A DNA stretch of 64,000 nt from Mastigias papua (lineage: Eukaryota; Cnidaria; Scyphozoa; Rhizostomeae; Mastigiidae): positions 5,954,570 to 6,018,569 of the forward strand of contig OZ025271.1 in assembly GCA_964019165.1 (NCBI GenBank). The letters are read 5' to 3'. A program made the translations under genes and the position numbers. Under the pieces are notes generated by a model that worked only from the letters and a program-made list of their open reading frames with translations, was not told the DNA's origin and made no database searches. The stretch's first letter is position 1. The number at the start of each line of letters is the position of its first letter. Shown here in pieces: positions 1 through 32,480 of the stretch.

Positions 1-663
1 AAACAAAGACATAAAATTGCATCTATGAATCAATAGATAAAAATACGTGACTGAACACTATCGAGGAAGCATGGGCTCGGTTTAATTATGAGAAGCAATA
101 CGGCTGATAGAATTAAATTACAAAATACAATGAGATGATTTCAGGGGTTTTATTTCAGGGATCGGCAAATAAAGGGAACACGAATTCGTGCTCTGTATAC
201 ACGTAAAACCCACAATCAAATAACTTTCTGTTCATTACCGAATAAGGAAAAACTATTCTATCAATATCAAACAAAAAAGTGAAAACATCGTTCTGACTTC
301 GAGCGTGAGGCACGGAATGTCTGAAACTGTTATCAGAGACTGACATTAAGATATCCATTTGGATCTCATGGGAAACAGAAATTTGTTCAAATTGTGGAAT
401 GTTCCGAGTTATCGGGTAATTCTTCTATAGAAAACCTAAACGGACTGAACTGAAAATTCGTTGGAGGTAGCGGTATGTTCCCGCTGTCGGGTAATGAAGT
501 AACGGATTGTCAACTGTATACCTATGATAAGTGTTGATATTAGAGAGGCAAGATCGCCCTACTGCAAGTTGCTTTAATCTCTTCTTACAACACTGGAATA
601 TTACCTTGCTCCAAAAAGCACCAGTTTACAGAAATAGTAGCACATATTCAGACTTGTGTCTTA

Positions 664-1066
664 GGGCATGTTCATGTGGAGCAGGCTGGCTCGGAAAAGC
701 GGTATGGCTCGCCTGACTGCGCTGTTTTACAGCGCGCATTCACACAGGAAGTCTGCAGCCGAGCCATCTCACCTTGCAGGGCTGTAAAATATCACGTGAT
801 CACCTGGAACCAATAACAACAGTCCATACATGGCTGCACATGCGCTGTACATGCATTTTCATCCCGGTCAGCTGGGCTTGCTCGCTTGTATGTGTTCACA
901 CGAGACATTTCCACCTCTGCTAGCTGAGATCTCGGCAGGTTCAGGTGAGATCTCGGTCAACCGGGCTAGCCTGCTTCTCACGTGACACGCAGTTTTTTTC
1001 AATACAAATAACTACTGAGGTGAGATCTCGCTTAACTGAGCCAGCCTGCTGCATGTGAACAGGCCG
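664..1066. mobile_element. PIF/Harbinger-like MITE, 403 bp
   Basis: The left end starts GGGCATGTTCATGTGGAGC and the right end closes GCATGTGAACAGGCCG, giving terminal inverted repeats of about 30 bases (both contain GCAGGCTGGCTC or its complement). TTA stands immediately outside both ends (661-663 and 1067-1069), the 3-bp target duplication of PIF/Harbinger elements. It is more GC-rich than its surroundings and carries internal repeats of GAGATCTCG. No transposase is coded. Confidence 0.75.
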
Positions 1067-2040
1067 TTAATTGGGAAACTAAGAGCAGCAAAAGGGCGCC
1101 ATGCTTACCCCACAAGAGAATGAATAGAAGCTTGTCCTTCGTAGATCAAACGAACATCTCTGTCGTAAGCATTCTCGTACTGAAAGACAATTGCAGATCA
1201 ATAAAGCGGAAGAAACAATCGATACAATATGCTCCTGATTACCGAATAATCGTGGCTTCACGGTGACTAACTCTCTGAAATTTTTCCACCCGCAATGCAT
1301 CTGTTCCAGATATCGTGTTTATTAAAAATGGCTGATATGTTCAAGCACGTTTAAAAAACATTTGAAAAAATGACAAAGTTTATATTCGTTTTCGTTCTTT
1401 ATACGTTTGTATCTTTCTTTCTTCATGCATACAAGATTTCATATAACATACTGAATATCCTTCAGCTTTTGTGTCTCTTAAATGCTTTAGTAAAAGCCAA
1501 TAAATAACATTCACACTAGGGATGTGAGATTATACACAGAATATCCAGGCACCACCCTAGTTAGAAACCGTGTGCTTTCCCAGCCACTACGTTTATTCTA
1601 AACACCACGGCTATTACAAATAACCCAATTTTCCACCAGCCATGCTTACTCCAGACACCACGTCCGCGTCTATTCGGAACCCACGAGAATACAATATAGA
1701 TCATATGCTAGACTTCTTCCCAATATTGAGAACATAAATAATAAAAATGTACATTATAATGTAAATATATAATTTAAACAAATGAGAATATTCAATAAAT
1801 TTTCCACAAAAACCCAAAGAGAGTAAAAACTAGTATTACTTTAGCTCTCTCGTCCTTGAACTTTTCGGGGTGCTGACTTTTATACCTGGTAGTTCAGAAA
1901 CAATCATATAAATGTGCGTCCTCAATATATACTAATACACCAAAAAAACAAATATATAAATGAAAATATAAAGTAATATATATATAAGTAATAGTATATA
2001 CTTACCTTTATATCTATATTTATATATATATATATACACT

Positions 2041-2142
2041 CAAATTGCTCCAATCATAAAGACATTTTTAAAGACATAAATAGACCCTCAAGAAAAAATT
2101 CCAACTCTTAAAACGTTTCGGCACAAGCCTTCATCAGTTATA
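2041..2142 (-). repeat. Hammerhead-like dispersed repeat fragment, single copy
   Basis: Read on the minus strand it contains CTGATGA, an extra A, a GGC-TTGT-GCC hairpin and GAAAC (core 2115-2137), followed by GTTTTAAGAGTTGG. It abuts a short TA tract at 2020-2037. The core matches the CUGAUGA...GAAA box order of hammerhead ribozymes except for the inserted A, and pairs that would form helix I are weak. Confidence 0.5.
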
Positions 2143-2376
2143 ACATTCCAAGTACATACAGCGCATATATAACGATAAAAACAAATGAACAATATCTAAT
2201 TAACTTACGACAATAGAACACTTTACAAAATGAAACTGGACTTACAATGGATAGCATTTGAAATTGAATGGAAGGGAAATTATATTTAGCATAAGAGAAA
2301 GGGGTGTTGGAGAAGCTGATACCTACCGTCCCAGCGGGGTATAGAGAAAACCATGCGAGAACAAAGTGGGTGTAAA

Positions 2377-2886
<510 letters not shown>

Positions 2887-3201
2887 ATTGTAGTGTATCA
2901 TTTTACGACTATTCGGAAGCACGTAAAATCGGAATGCCTTTGGTGATCTTCTGAACATGACTATTTAAATAAGTACCCTTAGATCTATCACTGCCTTGCA
3001 AACCAACTGCATCTTTAAATATTTACTGTTGGATTTCACTAGTTAACACCAAGGTACCCAACCTTTATCTAAATTAATGAAACAAATCAAAAATGATGAT
3101 TGGAGAAACAATGAGCCAGTACAACAGAAGAAAGAACATGTCAACACTCCAAGATATAATGTTGACAGCGTACAATTTAACTTTCATAACAAACAACTTA
3201 C

Positions 3202-6200
3202 GTCTCCTTTTCTTTCTCTAACTGCTGTGCATATTGATCGTATTGCTCCTCTAGCTTCTTCCTCTCCTCATCTGAAATCTCCTTCGCAGGTTTTTTCTAT
3301 GAAAAATGACGCAACAAGATTAACTACGAGCTATAGCAAACAGTCAACGGGATAGCTCTTTCATTTTCTCAAAATACACCAGAACATATAGAGATCTCTG
3401 TTGTCTATGGGCCTATGCTTTGGTCGTACTATAAATTGAAGAAACGAGACCTAAGTACCGCAGATATAACAAGGAGGTTGTAAATATCTATTCTCTACTT
3501 CACCACTATCCAGCTAGGGATGCGTAGTGTTATGCAATTGACAACATATGATGAGAGACTAATGCGAAGGAGAGACTGCTTACCTCTTCAACAGGCTGTC
3601 GATAACTGTATGTTAAGAACTTCAAGACATCATGATCATCTAAAAGATATTGCAATGATTTCCTCTCAAAAAGGCCATTTGAAACTGCTAAATGTTTTTA
3701 AGGCCGTTGAAATGAGCATGCGCCGCTGCTATAGCATAAACTTAAAGACCAGAACCACAAGAAATAGAGAAGATTTTATGAGTTGGCTTGATCAAAGATG
3801 TCAGCCCTAGTTACGACATTTTACGTCAAGCAATGGATAATTTTAAAAAATAACGCGCATAATATATATATATATATATATATATAATGCTTTGACTCAT
3901 ACTAGTGCCTTTAAAAGTAAAAATGAGAGATGAAAAAGGTTATGACATTTTTTATCTATTGAAGACAAATGAGAGATATTAGTGCGTATAGCTTTCCTTC
4001 AGCCCTTTCTCGTGGTAATCATCTCACGAATTAATTACAAATACAGTGTACACTGCCTGTAAGAAAGTCTCGCAACTTGTATTACACTAATGATCAAGTC
4101 AATATGTGATATCGTTCTTTTACTTCAATGTATTCTCAAGTTCTCGTAAGCTCTGACGTCACAAGGTAGAGTGTTTCACGTGTAACTACGTCTCCAGAAA
4201 AACTGCATAAAACTCTAGCAGCAAATTCAATGCCCTCATGAAACAAGACTTTTCAACTTAAATCAATCGCTATAGAAATATTGAAGATAGCTGGGACAAA
4301 AATATATGAATTGAGGTTACAAGACCGCTAATCAGTAAAAGGCGCAGTATCAGAGAGCGCACCATGATTGCTCTCAACTATAAAAATGTAGCTTCACATT
4401 GCAAAGTACCAAAAGCGATCTGTTTACCTGCCAGGCCACCAGTAGCCGCAGAAACTCCGAAAAATCCTTCTTTAGGGAGATGGACATTTTCAGCTCTCAT
4501 ACACAGCTCATAGTCATCATCTTTATTGGACATTCCATTATGATAGAACACCTTAAAGTATAAGTAATGGAAAACTATGTCAGACTCAACGTTCAACAAG
4601 TACCGTAAAATATCATATGAAGTGGTCTGAACATAACTTCCATTTCACTAAAAGGAAGTGTATAGTCGGCAGATCGCTGGTCTGCACAGTGAACGCTATT
4701 TATTACTATGGAGGATATCCCCAAAATTCTCATTACTTGCTTTTTCTCAATAGCCATACCATTTCTATAGAAATGACTTGTTCATGGGCCAGAGAATAAA
4801 GAACAGTAGTAAATAAATATAATGCAAAGATGTATATATAAATATAGCATAAAACTAATTCTCAATATAGCTTACTATTCCCTGTTCTCGCATACTCCAT
4901 ACTAACTATAAGAAAGATATGATATGGAAGAAGAACAACAAGATAGACGTAAAATATGGAAACAATATGCAAAATACAGGGCTACAAACTACAACTTACC
5001 GTTAACACATTGTTCAGGTAGCGAAGCTTTGCTCGGACTGGATTAGGACGATTTCGGAAATCTCGCATGCAACCACCTAGCTGCTGACTGGATCCATCTC
5101 TAAGCAACAGAAAACAAATGATGTTTGGTACACATTAGCACGCAAAGTATCTGTCACACAAAATAAACAACAGGGAGATGCCATTCACTGATAATTCTTC
5201 ATTTAGAACAGAATGGCAAAATTCTTCATAACAATGTCATAATGTCTAATCAATCATTGAAGAATTGAAATTCAGCTTGATACTTGACACAGACAACAAT
5301 TTCTGTCAACTATGCACTGTGAACTAATTCCACTGACAGAAATGTACAGGCTCACATCCAAGCTCATCATAAAAGTTTTCATGCGATATTTCTCTAAGCT
5401 CCTTCCAATCCTCACGCAGCAGAGTATTGGACAGATTCAGGTTTTTCAATCTAACTATTTATAATGATACAACAGCTTAATTCCCAAATGATACTATGAC
5501 ATCACCATAATCTAAATCCAGTCATGTGTGGTGAATGTACATATCATCTAAGAAGTGACAGGGTAAACATTTTGAGAAACAGCTCCATATACTTATTCCT
5601 TGTCTTTAGTTGGAAAACATGGCTTCTACATAACTAGCAAAGGACAGTTTGAACTCCAGAATAACTCCAAGATGCTCTTGCTTAAGGACATTTTTATAGA
5701 AGAGTTATGAAGGGAAATGAACTTTTGTGATAAAGTTGTGCACAAAGACAAGAACAAAAGTAAAACCAACCTACCTGAAATGATCATATGATTTAGTCCC
5801 ATCATTTAGCATTACCATTACATATGGATTGTTATTCTGAAAATATATTTAAATGAAGTTAGTCACAAGTTTCTAATAATCCCTCACAAGGTGTGAAAGG
5901 TGTGTGTGGTGTGAAGTTGGCTGATAGATTAAACACAAGGAAGCTGATGGAAAAGTTAAGACTGAAGATACAATTGTTGAGTGAGTAATGGAAAGAGGTC
6001 TGAGATGGTTGGGTCATGTTTTGAGAAAGGATGATGATGAGTGTGTGAAGCAGGCATGGAATTTGAGTTGCAAGCCAGTAGAGGAAGAGGAAGACCAAAG
6101 TTGAATTGGAAAACAATGATGGAGAAAGAGTCTTCTGTAAGTCACTTGCTCTCCCCCCCCCCCCCAACAGATATCAAAGTGTCCACCACTTGATCTAATA

Positions 6201-9200
6201 TAAGACAGCATGTCTTGTAGGTTGGCCTATTACACAATGAAGGTTGAATCACAAAGAAAGAAAAGAAACAAACCTCTCCATCATTATCATATGAGTCAAA
6301 GAAGAGACCCATCCCTTTCCAGCTATCAGATGAACCAAATACAGGTCCCAGATTACCAGAGGTTTCTGTGTACCATACAGCCTAAAAAAAATAAAGTAAC
6401 AAACATCTGAGCATGAATAAATACATAAAACTATATTTACAACTACATACCTAAAACTATATACTGCCAATACTGGTGCAACTACACTGAGCATGCTGAC
6501 TTCCAAAAACTCAACACATCAACACCGATATATATTTGACTCAGGAACCGCAGCTTCATTATAAATTTCAAGATGAGAACAATGACAAAGAATGATAACA
6601 TTTTCAGTTGTAGTTGATTAATTCATGATTACTTGACCATCCGATAAGAAATACTCTGACAACATCTTAACGTCGTAAGATTGTGTCAAGAATGTAACTG
6701 GACCTGTCAAAGTATTTCTTATTGGATGGTCAAATAATCATGAATTAATCAACTATAACTGAAAATGCTATCCTTCTTTGCCATTGTTCTCATCTTGAAA
6801 CTGATATATATTTGATAAATAACATATGACATTATTACACATTCAGCAGAAAGCTTCGATGACCATCCGATAAGAAATACTCTGACAACATCTTAACGTC
6901 GTAAGATTGTGTCAAGAATGTAACTGGACCTGTCAAAGTATTTCTTATTGGATGGTCAAATAATCATGAATTAATCAACTATAACTGAAAATGCTATCCT
7001 TCTTTGCCATTGTTCTCATCTTGAAACTGATATATATTTGATAAATAACATATGACATTATTACACATTCAGCAGAAAGCTTCGAATCATAGATTTATAA
7101 ACATTAGTTCTATAAACAACAATTAACCCCAATTCAGAGATATATTCTAAAACATATGTCCATAAATGGAGTTGGGGCAGGTTAAAAAATATGATATATA
7201 AGCATAGAGATTAGGTACAAATAAATTGAACTACAATATAAAGTTACCAAAGTATATATAACACTGTAAGTAAAATCTTCCAGGTATTCTAAAACTCAAT
7301 TTAAACTGAGAACAATGAGATGGAAGCTTCAACTAAACTGCCTAGCATAATGTCAAAGCATAGTGCAGTGCAGTGTGTCTTAGCTTGGGTTCAGTTGAGG
7401 CCTATGGATTCAGTGAGTCAGTCTCAGAGGTTCAATGGAGGCTTAGATACAGCTGATTTATATGGCACATCTTTGCACTAATACAACATACATCTATGTC
7501 TTGAATTTGAAAAAGCTCATATTTCTTCCAAATAATAAGGGTGCAGTGAATCCCCTTATAGAACTGGTGGCATTCAACACCACTATCAATAATGATAAGA
7601 CACACTAATATAATGCTTCTGATTCATTTAAATAAATCGCAATTAAATCATAAACAGTAAATTTGCTATCTTCATAAAAAAGATGCAGAGAGGCATGGTC
7701 CCTGCAAATTACACTGGCACATATCAACATTAATTCTATGGTCAAATAAGACTGGAAGAAACCATTTTGAGAAGAGGCCTATTGATCATTTCACCCCAAA
7801 ATGACCTCTTCAGAACTTAATATTAATTGAACTCTTTGAGACTGGTGAAAGTTATACAGAAGTGTTGAATTCAATTGATATTCCAAATTGGCATGATGCT
7901 GCCATTTATATCCCATGGCGGTCAAACATGTAAACAATTTCTATTCAGTATATTGCAGTGTTAATGAATATGCCTTTGTCAAAGCTACTCATGCACCAGA
8001 CTGCATTCTATGTAATGCACCAGGATATCTTCCCAGTACCACTTTGATTGCATCCACATACAGGCCATTACTTGGCAGGAGCCCTATCTGTGGTACATGG
8101 AAGAGCCAGTGTCAGGTAGAGCATTTGGAGCTCCACAAGCTGCAAATGCACCAGAATTTACCTGGCAATGAGCTGCCAAGTGTTAAATTTATAGTCATAC
8201 ACACTGCCAGTCCTATATTATATATTTCACCAAGCATGTTGGATGGCATTTGAACTATAGTATTTAAGTGTAGGTAACTGATTCAATCACAGCTGATATC
8301 CCAAAAGAGACTTTTCTATCAAATGAACGCATTGGAAAAATTTATGGAGATAATAATTACGAAATCTTACCAAACCATCTCCTCCAATTCTGCCTCTACC
8401 AGTAACTTTGAAAAAGATTTCAATTTCCCAGAATTCATTTGTATTTTTTGTCTTTGCCCATACTGACCCTGACAGAGGAAAGAAAAACTTCAGTCACCAA
8501 AATATATTCCTAGATTTAAAGGAATAGCTTAGGGAAGTGCAAAAATAAAAATGTAAATATGATGCAATGAAGATTCAAACACACTCTTCTATAACATAAA
8601 AAGGCTTAGCATATTCTGGCTCCTACCAAGCAAAATATAGCTTACTTTTCTTTAGCGATGAGGGGGTTCTTTGTTGTGGACTACATGCCATTTAAAAAAC
8701 CTTTCAAGCAATATTGATTTATTATGAAATCAGATATCATGATATTATCACTACATATTTTCACAAATATGTAGAGCTTACCTTTCTGGTCTTTGAGTGA
8801 TGGAGTGATCCTTATTTGTTCATCACCGGCGATGGCACCTAACGATATCCAAAGCTTATCAAAATTTTGTCAATGAAAATAATTCACCCATACAAATCTC
8901 AACATTTCCCTGGCATCAAAATCCCACATCCCTCGTACCCTATATTTAACTTTGAGCTTTGTTCCTACGCCAAGTTGACATGGGATACAAAGTTTCACAT
9001 ACCCTTATACGAATGACATCAGTAAGACAAAACACGTCTAAAATAATAACAAATTTTATTCTCTACTTGACAACTACAGTACCGTAAAGTACTCAATTCA
9101 AATTCAGTAACTCTTCTTCACAAGTTCTCTCAATCATTGTTTATTTCTCTACAACAAAGAGTTCTGCAAGAAGCAAAGGACATATTTTCCAAAGGCTGCC

Positions 9201-9521
9201 TAGCCATTGCCTTCTCATCATAAATGAGTTTTGAACCGAGAATAAAACAATCTCATCAAGTTTTTCACACCCATGGTCAAAATAGTAGTGCATGGCAAAA
9301 GGAACAAAATGAACAACTCAAAACCATGGTGAGAACTTACTTCCAAAATGCTTCCAAAACGGGATATTTCCTTGCTTGTTCACTAGATGAGGTCCTTTAA
9401 AACTTAGTTTGTACTCAAATCGTTTACTTCTTTGACTGACTTCACAATTTACAAACGCAAGCAGCCCAAGAATTAATAATAACATAAATCTTTCCATGGT
9501 TGTATCTCTAATGTCCGCCAT
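3202..9521 (-). CDS. LMAN1: ERGIC-53/LMAN1-type mannose-binding cargo lectin, 3' end not found
   Basis: Nine exons join in phase: 9341-9521, 8782-8838, 8371-8468, 6274-6381, 5775-5836, 5000-5099, 4428-4551, 3584-3639, 3202-3296, all GT-AG. They give 293 codons plus 2 bases. Seen: a hydrophobic signal peptide (LLLILGLLAFVNC), then RFEYKLSFKGPHLV, GRGRIGGDGLAVWY, FFDSYDNDG, YDHFRDG, the cysteine pair in GGCMRDF and YELCM, and GGLADDHDVLKFL, followed by a charged stalk beginning KKPAKEISDEERKK. This is the L-type lectin domain and start of the coiled-coil stalk of ERGIC-53, which carries high-mannose glycoproteins from ER to Golgi. The calcium and sugar ligands Asp, Asn and His of the family appear present. 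Two in-frame ATGs exist (9521 and 9497), both in good context; the second gives a more typical signal peptide. About 200 C-terminal residues (stalk, membrane segment, ER-exit tail) were not found. LMAN1 rather than LMAN1L is inferred from overall similarity. Confidence 0.93.
3862..3886. repeat. Short (TA)n tract in a lectin intron
   Basis: A 25-base pure TA run between lectin exons 7 and 8. Confidence 0.9.
5862..6140 (+). pseudogene. Decayed LINE reverse-transcriptase C-terminal fragment in a lectin intron
   Basis: With small frame shifts the plus strand reads ERGLRWLGHVLRKDDDE, then CVKQAWNLS, then GRGRPKLNWKTMMEK. This is the typical end of the ORF2 protein of non-LTR retrotransposons (RW.GHV.R.DD...GRGRP...W). 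Stops and frame breaks make it dead. It lies antisense in the intron between lectin exons 4 and 5, and is followed by a C run (6154-6165). Confidence 0.7.
6560..7086. mobile_element. Foldback element with an exact 226-bp tandem duplication
   Basis: Arms around 6577-6668 and 6703-6804 are near reverse complements (for example GATGAGAACAATGACAAAG against CTTTGCCATTGTTCTCATC, and GACCATCCGATAAGAAATAC against GTATTTCTTATTGGATGGTC), enclosing a loop of about 40 bases. Bases 6635-6860 are then repeated head to tail at 6861-7086 without visible difference. It lies in the lectin intron between exons 3 and 4. No coding capacity. Confidence 0.8.
7087..8370. other. Lectin intron remainder, no gene recognised
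   Basis: AT-rich intron sequence. An open frame at 7915-8253 (plus, 112 codons) resembles no known protein. A motif CTCATGCACCAG..TGCAATGCACCAGG and the words TGCCAAGTG and CTTGGCAG recur nearby, hinting at an old repeat. Confidence 0.5.
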
Positions 9522-10823
9522 TTACCCACGTTCCCTGCAAATGCTACGTCACACATGAGAGATCGATACGTAGCGCTATTGTTAATGGTATCCAATCAAG
9601 CTAAGAGCTATTGTTCTTGAGCCTTTTATTTGTGTCAGTTGTTTTCCTTCCGCAACTGACTATTGCAGGCGTGAGATCCCGTGGTAAACGCGGGTTTAAC
9701 GGGAACGACACACCACTGTACACACGTTTTTCCCACCCGCAAAACTGCTCATTTCACAATAGTAAATCCCGATCTTTTGATTTCTACATGTAAGCACATG
9801 TTTCGTAAAAGCATTAGCTGTAAGTGCTACGTTCTTAGTCAAATTATCGTTTCTAGGCAACGGTGACGCCATCAATCAGGGCAGAAGATCAGAGACATAG
9901 AGTTGGTTGTACTGTATGTGTCAAAACAAACCTATCACAAGAAGTCAGCTCTAAACATTCGTAGCATATTTGCGGTCTTGGTAATTTTCCTTAAAATAGG
10001 CACTCCTAGAAGCTTCCCCAGATCTTAATAAAACCTGTTACCCCACCTTACCTGGGGGGAACGCCTTTGATTCCTTAATGGCATGGCTATTGGCATCTCT
10101 TGTATAAACAATGACAATGAACGGCACTTTCGAAAAGAATATTTTTATAAGAATACCCAATTTTTCATTGAGCCTCTATATTTATAAGTGTTCTTGACTT
10201 TGAGCTAAACAATGTTAACAATTTTGATCACTGATTCTCGTATAGATTGTATTCATACCCAATATTCTTATAAAAGTGTGCAATATCGTTCATGAACCAG
10301 GAAATTCAAATGAAGGCCATAATGAATGTCTGTTGGCCCATCTCAGCTTTTGTCCTACGATAAGGATGTTTCAAGATAGGGAGACGAATAACAAAATAAA
10401 CAAAATCAATGAAAGAGCATCAAGACTTGCATCACAGAAATCTACAGTCGCCAACTATATAAAGCCAAGAATGGCCTCAATCCTAAATCTATGGACGAAA
10501 GTTCTATTCTTCATAAACTAAGAGGTAATGGAAGTTTGTCGGTACCAATTCTATGCACAACTTTGCATGGTAAAGAAACAATCAGGTACGCTTGATCCAC
10601 ACTATGGCAATCTTTGCCGTAAAAACAATCAGGTAAAATGGAAACAAACTGTGGCAATCGTTGCCGTTGAAAAAATGTCTCAAACAGTAAAGCGTTGATT
10701 TGATAATTGCAACTATATACTGTGCACCATGTTTATTACTAATTTAGGCTACTTGTGGGTATTTTCAAATTCAAAAAGTTGTAAACAGATTTAATTTTTA
10801 GTTATAAGTAGTTACTTTTAGAG

Positions 10824-11187
10824 TTTTGCACAGGGGAGGAATTCCACATCACCCAACAACGAATGATGGACAGAGAGGACTGATTCCTTTTCATTTTCGG
10901 AAACAAGTAGCACTCCCAGGGCGATATCAAGTCGCTTTTCAAACTAAATCTGCGACCCTGTAATATTATTTCACAATATAATTGCTTATTTAGTAGATGT
11001 GTATTTGCATCAAGAGCATAAAGTTTCTCTCGGAAATGCCGATTGAAATCTTGTTGTTAAACTTTGCAAATTAATCTTTGCTATGCGAGTGCAACCCGAC
11101 TTCAGAACAAAAATGAAAATGAGTCAGTTACTGTTGAACAAAACTCGTTTGCAGGAGATGTGGAATTCCTCTCCTATACAAAACCAT
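10824..11187. mobile_element. MITE with GAGGAATTCCACATC inverted ends
   Basis: The left end (TTTTGCACAGGGGAGG then AATTCCACATC, from about 10824) is the near reverse complement of the right end (GATGTGGAATTCCTC then TCCTATACAAAA, to about 11187). Length about 364 bases, no open frame. Superfamily not assignable; target duplication not clear. Confidence 0.6.
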
Positions 11188-12196
11188 TACTTTTAAGCCA
11201 ACAGCAGATAATCTGATTGCTATATATTATTACATCCCAATATGGAGAACTAGAACGCTACAAAAACGCATAAATTTGAATACCATTATCATAATTATGC
11301 AAACACAATCCATTAAAATAACCCTGCATTAGCTATGTTACTTCGAATATTGACAACTGAGTAAAACGGCTTGAGATCGTAGGAGGTATTGGAAGCAACA
11401 GAACAAGTAAGAACCAAATTAGGGGCCCAAGACCGGGGGAAACTATTGCAGTGGAAATATCCGCAAGCATGTTAAAATATTGAATAAAAGCAAATATCAA
11501 CGAAAATGAATATCAAGAGTTATTTTTAAATTACTAGCTATTGATAAAATTCTTGACAAAATTTCAATTAACGAATGATAATGGGTGCCAAATAGACGTC
11601 TAAATATTTTTCCAGTTTCAGCTTCTGCTACACTCTCTACCCTCCAGTTCCAGTGCGCTTCCGCAAAAAGAACTTCAATTGGTCAATTAACATGAACCTT
11701 AGATTGATGCATAACCTCTTTCTGAGCCTGAATATAGGTCTATCTAGTATAGCTTGCTCGCTGTTCCGGATATGCGGCAATAGTTCCTACATCCAAAATA
11801 ACGTACGGACAACAAGGATACGAAGAAAAATGATAGAATGGAAAAGGAATAACAAGGACCGAGCTTCAGTTCCAGAATTCCCCCTGAATAATACATTCAA
11901 ATTGATTCATCTTTTGATTCAAATTCAAACAGTGTACAGGCTGGCAACCGGGCATACGAAGATCCCTTGATCGAATCTGGTAACATCCAAACCAAATCTA
12001 TGACAACACTCCGCCGGACAAACAACTGTACCGGATACTCCCGGTTACAAGGTACACATGTTGCACTAACCCACGAGTAAATATTCGATCTTCAAGTCTG
12101 TTCCATAAGTGAAACTTACACGCAACATAGAACTGGATCGGCACGCAAAAGTAATAGGCAAATGGTTGAGACTAAATGCATCTTCGGGCAAAGTGA

Positions 12197-12202
12197 TTTA
12201 TT
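12197..12202 (-). promoter_or_regulatory. Candidate poly(A) signal AATAAA for HDGFL2
   Basis: The hexamer AATAAA lies on the minus strand about 385 bases past the HDGFL2 stop codon. In AT-rich DNA this hexamer is frequent by chance, so it is only a candidate 3' end. Confidence 0.3.
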
Positions 12203-12584
12203 TCAAAAGCCCACTTCCCTTTAATTTCGTATTTCAGACTTCGGATACGAATTCATCATTCCCAATCCACTCAGATGTTGCACAACGTCCGCATATGAAC
12301 TGGGAACAATGATTCGGCATCCGAAATCTGACGTCCAACTTGAGGGAAATGTGCTTTTAATGCTGTTTCTAGGCATGTAATCGGGCATAAATGTGTGAGA
12401 ACAAGAAAGCAAGAAAAGCGGTAGGAGCCTAAATTTTGAAAGTCTACCATATTAATTGCATAAACTCTTGCTTCATGCTGCCAAACTCTTCCATGTGGTT
12501 CCCACAAAATCATCAACCCTACTATCATAATATCAGCATAATTACCGCGTGTGTCGCGCGCAAAACGAAGCGCTTTGCAAGGTA

Positions 12585-32025
<19,441 letters not shown>

Positions 32026-32159
32026 GTTTAGTGTATTACCAAGAAAGAACACGATGTTATTCTTCAGAGATAGGCAGACGCCAGGCAAGTGGACAAGTAG
32101 ATAGTGCGAACTCCACTTGACAGCTACAGCTATTCAGCTCTTCCTCCACTCATTAGCTA

Positions 32160-32480
32160 ATTCATTGTGACTTTACGCTTTCAGGAGTACTTCCAAGATG
32201 CTTAGATATACATGTAATACTGCACAGCGAAGGCAAACAACAGCTACCTGCAAGAAACCTACTTGAAGAAAGTAAAGATGGCGGAATTAAATTGCTGTCC
32301 AGACCTCTTTCTGAGAAATTTGCTCTTCCTCCTCCACCCCAACCACTGGGCATATGCGTTCCTCCATCGGTCAGGACATTTTTCACTTCCACGCACTATG
32401 GACAGAAAAAGCTCTTCTGCATGTTAATTGTGGTATGCTCCTTTATTAACGACCAACAAAAGAGTTTTAACAGTTTTTAG
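32160..32480 (+). other. Unassigned open frame divergent from HDGFL2, possible first exon
   Basis: The plus frame is open from about 32160 to a stop at 32480 and includes NLLEESKDGGIKLLSRPL and SEKFALPPPPQPLG, then GICVPPSVRTFFTSTHYG. A good donor-like ATTGTG/GTATGC occurs near 32430. No ATG precedes the better-looking part in this frame; an ATG at 32278 lies in another frame (MAELNCC). It starts about 130 bases above the HDGFL2 ATG, so a bidirectional promoter is possible. I do not recognise the protein, and no downstream exon was found. Confidence 0.25.

Larger units (their letters stand above)
9522..12584. other. Spacer between lectin start and HDGFL2 end
   Basis: No convincing exon. It should contain the lectin promoter just above 9521 and the HDGFL2 3' untranslated region just below 12585. 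A direct repeat around GGCAATCNTTGCCGT (10605-10670) and a MITE at 10824-11187 are the only structures seen. Open frames such as 11653-11970 have no recognisable similarity. Confidence 0.55.

Noticed and set aside
3520..3810. 96-codon plus-strand open frame
   Set aside because: Antisense shadow over lectin exon 8 (3584-3639).
7915..8253. 112-codon plus-strand open frame in a lectin intron
   Set aside because: No family features, antisense to the lectin gene, composition like its surroundings.
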